A DNA stretch of 8,789 bases, taken from assembly GCA_945910715.1 (NCBI GenBank), contig CAMDZU010000035.1, forward strand, positions 1 to 8,789, written 5' to 3'. This document shows, piece by piece, positions 6,115 through 8,789 of this stretch; the first letter of the stretch is position 1, and every line of letters begins with the position of its first letter. The DNA comes from an uncultured Clostridia bacterium (GTDB lineage: Bacteria > Bacillota > Clostridia > Oscillospirales > Ruminococcaceae). A program made the translations under genes and the position numbers. The notes below the pieces were generated by a model. It was not told the origin of the DNA, made no database searches, and worked only from the letters and a program-made list of their open reading frames with translations.

Positions 6115-6143
6115 CAAATATACAACAGAGAATACACGCCTAC

Positions 6144-6172
6144 TTGACAAAACCTTCTATAAGTGGTATTAT
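6144..6172 (+). promoter_or_regulatory. Sigma-A promoter of the hisS leader transcript
   Basis: A perfect TTGACA (6144-6149), a 17-nt spacer and TATTAT (6167-6172) make this one of the strongest promoters in the window. Transcription should start near 6179, about 115 nt before the leader peptide. It diverges from the minus-strand promoter at 6086-6114. Confidence 0.75.
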
Positions 6173-6292
6173 TAAAGCCGCACAAGCTGCATACCGTTTC
6201 CCGAACAGGAATCCAACGGGTATGCCTTGAAACAGCCGTCCGCCGAATATGAGAACAACGCTCTCATATTACTTTGTTTACGGAGAAACATT

Positions 6293-6325
6293 ATGAACAC
6301 ATTATTTCATCATCACCATAGCTGA
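6293..6325 (+). CDS. His-rich leader peptide (attenuator peptide)
   Basis: A ten-codon gene encodes MNTLFHHHHS and then TGA, with His codons CAT CAT CAC CAT at 6308-6319. A good ribosome site, GGAG at 6282-6285, lies 7 nt before the ATG. Its position between a strong promoter and a hairpin/terminator pair directly ahead of histidyl-tRNA synthetase argues that its job is to sense histidyl-tRNA supply by ribosome stalling, like HisL in Escherichia coli. It is too short to score by composition; the evidence is the His run, the ribosome site and the context together. Confidence 0.75.
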   Translation: MNTLFHHHHS

Positions 6326-6326
6326 C

Positions 6327-6357
6327 GCAATCTGTCCGTAGGGCATGATTGCTTTTT
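6327..6357 (+). promoter_or_regulatory. Pause/anti-antiterminator hairpin in the hisS leader
   Basis: GCAATC (6327-6332) pairs with GATTGC (6347-6352), and inside it TGTCC (6333-6337) pairs with GGGCA (6341-6345) with one bulge and one wobble. Five T follow at 6353-6357, so it could also act as a weak first terminator. It begins right after the leader peptide stop codon. Its right half can alternatively pair with 6358-6368. Confidence 0.55.
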
Positions 6358-6379
6358 GTGGTTGTGCCGATGATGATTT

Positions 6380-6406
6380 ACTCACGGTGCGGCCGTGAGT
6401 TTTTTT
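6380..6406 (+). terminator. Attenuator terminator before hisS
   Basis: CTCACGG (6381-6387) and CCGTGAG (6393-6399) form a perfect 7-bp stem, extendable by A6380-T6400, with a GC-rich 5-nt loop. Seven T follow at 6400-6406. It stands 20 nt before the hisS start codon, so it must be bypassed for hisS to be expressed from the upstream promoter. Confidence 0.85.
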
Positions 6407-6425
6407 ATTAAGAAAGGATAAACCA

Positions 6426-7667
6426 ATGAGAAAACAGACTTTAAAAGGCACAGCCGACTATTTGCCAAAGGAAAACGCCGTAAGAAACAGCCTTATGTTA
6501 AAAATCAGAAGCACCTATGAAAGCTACGGCTTCAGTTCAATTGCAACGCCTATGCTGGAAAGCATAGAAAACCTTGACAACAGCGACGGAGGCGAAAACC
6601 TCAAGCTTATTTTCCGCATTATGAAAAGGGGCGAAAAGCTGAAAAAGGCTCTTGAAGCAGGCTCCCCCGATTTAAGCGATATGGGGCTGAGATACGACCT
6701 GACGCTGCCCCTTGCAAGATTTTACGCCAACAACAGAAACGAGCTGCCAAACGTCTGCAAGTTCATTCAGATGGGGGACGTTTTCCGTGCGGAGCAGCCC
6801 CAGAACGGCCGTATGCGCCAGTTTACCCAGTGCGACATTGACATTATCGGCAACAAGTCCAATACCGCCGAAATAGAGCTTATCTGCGCAACCTGCAACG
6901 CTCTTGAAAATATCGGTATGAGCAATTTCACCGTAAACATCAACGACCGCCGCATTTTAAGCAGACTGCTTGCAAGCTGCGGCTTCAGCGAGGAAAGCTT
7001 CAACACCGTCTGCATTTCCTTTGACAAGCTGGACAAGGTAGGCGCAGAGGGCGTTGTGGCGGAGCTTCGTGAAAAGGAGCTTGACAGCGCAGCAGTTGAA
7101 AAGTTTGAGCAGTTCCTTAAAAACGGGGATTTCTCCCTTGAATATGTAACAAAGCTTTGCGGCGACTGCGAGGAATTTGCACAGGTTAAGACCATTATCG
7201 ACAGCGTTGAGAGCATTTCCGACGGAAAATACAGCGTAAGGTTCAACCTCTCCCTTGTAAGAGGTCAGAGCTATTACACAGGTACTGTTTTTGAGGTTGT
7301 CTGCCCCGAATACGGTGGCGCAATTGCAGGCGGCGGAAGATACGACAACCTTATCGGCAAGTTTACGGGAGAGGTTATCCCCGCCGTTGGCTTCTCAATC
7401 GGCTTTGAGCGCATTTTCGGTATTCTTGTGAGCAAGGAAGCAGCAATTGCGGAAACGGACAAGCTTGCAATTCTCTGCACCGAGGAGCAGTTTGCGGAGG
7501 GTATGAAAAAGGCAATCCCTCTCCGCAAGGAAATGAACGTTTCCGTTGTGCTGAAAGCCTCAAAGGTTGGCAAGCAGTTTGGCGCACTGGAGGCTCAGGG
7601 CTACTCCTTTGCAGCGTTCTTTGATGATGTAGAGGACAGGGAAAAGTGGAAGAGGCTGGGTAAATAA
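6426..7667 (+). CDS. hisS: Histidyl-tRNA synthetase (HisS, Firmicute type)
   Basis: This class II aminoacyl-tRNA synthetase charges tRNA-His with histidine in the cytosol. In its 413 residues, the N-terminus TLKGTADYLPKE, YDLTLPLAR near 95, motif 2 (FRAEQPQNGRMRQF, near 126), the His-specific loop RGQSYYTGTVFE (near 285) and motif 3 (GGGRYDNL ... PAVGFSIGFERI, near 307-336) are in order, followed by the start of the anticodon-binding domain. Two details differ from the usual: motif 2 has EQPQ instead of ERPQ, and the His loop has RGQSYY where RGLDYY or RGQGYY is usual. The C-terminal domain ends early, without the usual final strand. HisZ, the catalytically inactive relative that activates HisG, is the main alternative; the overall match and the retained motif 2 and motif 3 arginines favour HisS. 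AGAAAGGA precedes the ATG by 7 nt. Expression appears to be controlled by the His-codon attenuator upstream. Confidence 0.85.
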   Translation: MRKQTLKGTADYLPKENAVRNSLMLKIRSTYESYGFSSIATPMLESIENLDNSDGGENLKLIFRIMKRGEKLKKALEAGSPDLSDMGLRYDLTLPLARFYANNRNELPNVCKFIQMGDVFRAEQPQNGRMRQFTQCDIDIIGNKSNTAEIELICATCNALENIGMSNFTVNINDRRILSRLLASCGFSEESFNTVCISFDKLDKVGAEGVVAELREKELDSAAVEKFEQFLKNGDFSLEYVTKLCGDCEEFAQVKTIIDSVESISDGKYSVRFNLSLVRGQSYYTGTVFEVVCPEYGGAIAGGGRYDNLIGKFTGEVIPAVGFSIGFERIFGILVSKEAAIAETDKLAILCTEEQFAEGMKKAIPLRKEMNVSVVLKASKVGKQFGALEAQGYSFAAFFDDVEDREKWKRLGK

Positions 7668-7720
7668 CCGATTTCATCTTAAATTCATCCGCTTAACACC
7701 GTAATATTAAGCTTATGGGC

Positions 7721-7726
7721 TATAAT
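7721..7726 (+). promoter_or_regulatory. Possible -10 box before the CBS gene
   Basis: A perfect TATAAT lies 30 nt before the ATG at 7756, but no good -35 box sits 16-18 nt upstream; TTAACA at 7693-7698 is 22 nt away. No terminator follows hisS, so the CBS gene may instead be read with hisS. Confidence 0.3.
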
Positions 7727-7755
7727 AAGGCAAAATCAATCGCCGAGAGGTATCT

Positions 7756-8166
7756 ATGAACATTCTTTTCCTGCTTAAACCGAAAGCGGAAATCGCTTAT
7801 ATTTACGACCATTCAACCCTCCGTCAGGGCCTTGAAAAAATGAAATTCCACGGCTACACCGCATTGCCCGTTATTTCGGACAGCGGACTTTACGTCGGTA
7901 CAGTCAGCGAGGGAGATTTTCTCTGGCACATTATAGAATCGGGCAAGGGCGCAATGCGCAAGCAGGAGGAATACACCGTAAGCGAAATTATCCGCAAGGG
8001 GTGGAATCCTGCCGTTAAGGTAACAGCCACAATGGACGAGCTGCTGCTGCGTGTAATGGACCAGAACTTTGTTCCCGTAACCGACGACAGAGGCACCTTT
8101 ATCGGCATTATAACCCGACGGGATATAATAAAGTATTTCTATGACAAGGATACTGCAAAGCACTAA
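7756..8166 (+). CDS. Stand-alone two-CBS-domain protein
   Basis: The 136-residue soluble protein is made almost entirely of two CBS domains: one at about residues 8-70 (TLRQGLEKMKFHGYTALPV, then YVGTVSEGDFL) and one at about 77-132 (TMDELLLRVMDQNFVPV, then FIGIITRRDII). Paired CBS domains form a cleft that in many proteins binds AMP, ATP or S-adenosylmethionine and reports energy state to a partner. No enzyme or transporter domain is attached and no partner is obvious nearby, so its target is unknown. The second domain keeps the TRRD pattern (Thr and Asp) typical of ribose-binding CBS sites. GAGAGG lies 5 nt before the ATG. It starts 88 nt after hisS. Confidence 0.85.
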   Translation: MNILFLLKPKAEIAYIYDHSTLRQGLEKMKFHGYTALPVISDSGLYVGTVSEGDFLWHIIESGKGAMRKQEEYTVSEIIRKGWNPAVKVTATMDELLLRVMDQNFVPVTDDRGTFIGIITRRDIIKYFYDKDTAKH

Positions 8167-8185
8167 TTATTACTGCTTATCAAGG

Positions 8186-8214
8186 TTGCATTATCCGAAA
8201 AAATATGCTATAAT
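8186..8214 (+). promoter_or_regulatory. Sigma-A promoter of the transporter gene
   Basis: TTGCAT (8186-8191) and a perfect TATAAT (8209-8214) are 17 nt apart, the same hexamers and spacing as the promoter of the membrane protein gene. The start site should be near 8221. Confidence 0.7.
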
Positions 8215-8215
8215 T

Positions 8216-8248
8216 TTTCAGTCCTTGAAAAAGGGCTGAAATTTTTTT
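8216..8248 (+). terminator. Terminator hairpin overlapping the transporter start site
   Basis: CAGTCCTT (8219-8226) pairs with AAGGGCTG (8231-8238) with one wobble around a GAAA tetraloop. The stem can extend by three A-T pairs (8216-8218 with 8239-8241), and seven T follow at 8242-8248. It probably ends the CBS gene transcript. A transcript started near 8221 would carry only about six base pairs of the stem. No preQ1 riboswitch consensus was seen. Confidence 0.6.
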
Positions 8249-8265
8249 ACAGAAAGGAATTTACA

Positions 8266-8789
8266 ATGGAAAAACAGGTACTGGAAAACCCTGTAAAAAA
8301 CCAGACAAGTCAGTTCAACTACTTGGTGATTATCGCCGCTCTTATGGTGACCTGCTATCTTACGGCAAACATTATGGCGGTAAAGCTCATCGACGTTTTT
8401 GGAATGACCTGGTTTGACGCAGGTACAATCACATTTCCCCTTGCATATATGCTGGGAGATGTTTTAACGGAAATATGGGGGCTTAAGACGGCAAAAAAAG
8501 TCATTCTGCTGACCTTTGTCTGCAACATAATTCTTGTTGCCGCAACCTATACAGGAGTATTTCTCCCTGCCCCCGAATATATGGCGGAGGTAAACGAAGC
8601 CTACGCCGCAATTTTCACCGTAACGCCCCGAATACTGGCGGCGTCCCTTATTGCCTTTGTCAGCGGTGAGTTTGCAAACGCATGGATAATGGTGGTTGTA
8701 AAGAAATGGACAAAGGGCAGATTTCTGTTCATCAGAACAATTTTAAGCTCCGCAGTAGGCTACATTTTCGATACGGGTTTATTCGTAGT
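8266..8789 (+). CDS. yhhQ: Queuosine precursor transporter, YhhQ/VUT family (partial, 3' end outside window)
   Basis: This inner-membrane transporter family imports queuosine precursors such as preQ0 or preQ1 (YhhQ in Escherichia coli). About 174 residues are present and the gene is cut by the window edge. Hydrophobic segments lie at about residues 18-40, 50-68, 80-103 and 122-145, with another beginning near 160. The family signature is clear: LTANIMAVKLID, then DAGTITFPLAYMLGDVLTEIWG, a conserved acidic-aromatic stretch of VUT proteins. AGAAAGGA lies 7 nt before the ATG. It has its own promoter and is separated from the CBS gene by a terminator. The exact precursor carried is unknown; the related vitamin-uptake annotation of older databases is less likely. 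Confidence 0.88.
   Translation, partial: MEKQVLENPVKNQTSQFNYLVIIAALMVTCYLTANIMAVKLIDVFGMTWFDAGTITFPLAYMLGDVLTEIWGLKTAKKVILLTFVCNIILVAATYTGVFLPAPEYMAEVNEAYAAIFTVTPRILAASLIAFVSGEFANAWIMVVVKKWTKGRFLFIRTILSSAVGYIFDTGLFV

Larger units (their letters stand above)
6179..6425 (+). promoter_or_regulatory. Histidine attenuator leader of hisS
   Basis: The leader RNA holds, in order: a hairpin made by GCATACCGTT (6189-6198) and AACGGGTATGC (6215-6225) with one bulge; a 9-bp hairpin (6246-6254 with 6262-6270); the His-rich leader peptide gene (6293-6325); a hairpin at 6327-6352; and a terminator at 6380-6406. CCGTAGG (6336-6342), inside the middle hairpin, can pair with CTCACGG (6381-6387), the 5' arm of the terminator. 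This pairing has one mismatch and one wobble. A ribosome stalled on the His codons would cover the left arm of the middle hairpin and free this segment. This is the logic of his and phe attenuators in enterobacteria, here inferred by eye without energy calculation. Confidence 0.7.

Noticed and set aside
6767..7246. Long minus-strand open frame opposite hisS
   Set aside because: It is the antisense shadow of a strong coding gene; its Ser/Leu-rich composition and lack of a ribosome site do not support it.
8219..8265. preQ1 riboswitch in front of the transporter
   Set aside because: The leader is very short and lacks the preQ1-I loop and A-rich tail consensus; the hairpin is better read as a terminator.

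Overview
The window reads as a piece of chromosome from a gut-type Clostridia, most likely Ruminococcus or a near relative. This is inferred from protein style, Gram-positive Shine-Dalgarno sites, promoters with 17-nt spacers, a T-box leader and many GC-rich hairpins in the gaps. It holds housekeeping and metabolic genes, with no sign of phage, transposon or defence genes. No taxonomic search could be run.

Left part, minus strand, read right to left. A membrane-anchored protein of unknown function (5351-5968) is followed by a tryptophan T-box leader (about 4984-5247) controlling a TrpB2-type tryptophan synthase beta chain (3542-4915). An imperfect hairpin then precedes an O6-alkylguanine-DNA alkyltransferase (3006-3482). 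Next is a kinase-fold gene of the aminoglycoside/choline phosphotransferase superfamily (2064-2948). It has its own promoter but an ACG where the start codon should be, and its catalytic residues are replaced. A Nudix hydrolase (1560-1973) and FolC (228-1502) follow. Beyond FolC, positions 1-227 hold three copies of an A/C-rich repeat alternating with G/C hairpins.

Right part, plus strand, divergent from the membrane protein. A strong promoter at 6144-6172 starts a leader of about 245 nt. The leader carries a ten-codon peptide with four consecutive His codons, a hairpin, and an intrinsic terminator just ahead of a histidyl-tRNA synthetase (6426-7667). This looks like classic ribosome-mediated attenuation, and it is the most interesting item here, because hisS in Firmicutes is more usually under T-box control. 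A lone two-CBS-domain protein (7756-8166) and the start of a YhhQ/VUT-family queuosine-precursor transporter (8266 to the window edge) complete the strand.

Two amino-acid supply genes thus sit about 1.2 kb apart, each governed by tRNA charging but through different mechanisms: direct tRNA sensing (T-box, Trp) and apparently ribosome stalling on a leader peptide (His). Several other promoters carry perfect inverted repeats across the -10/+1 region, which suggests DNA-binding repressors that are not encoded in the window.
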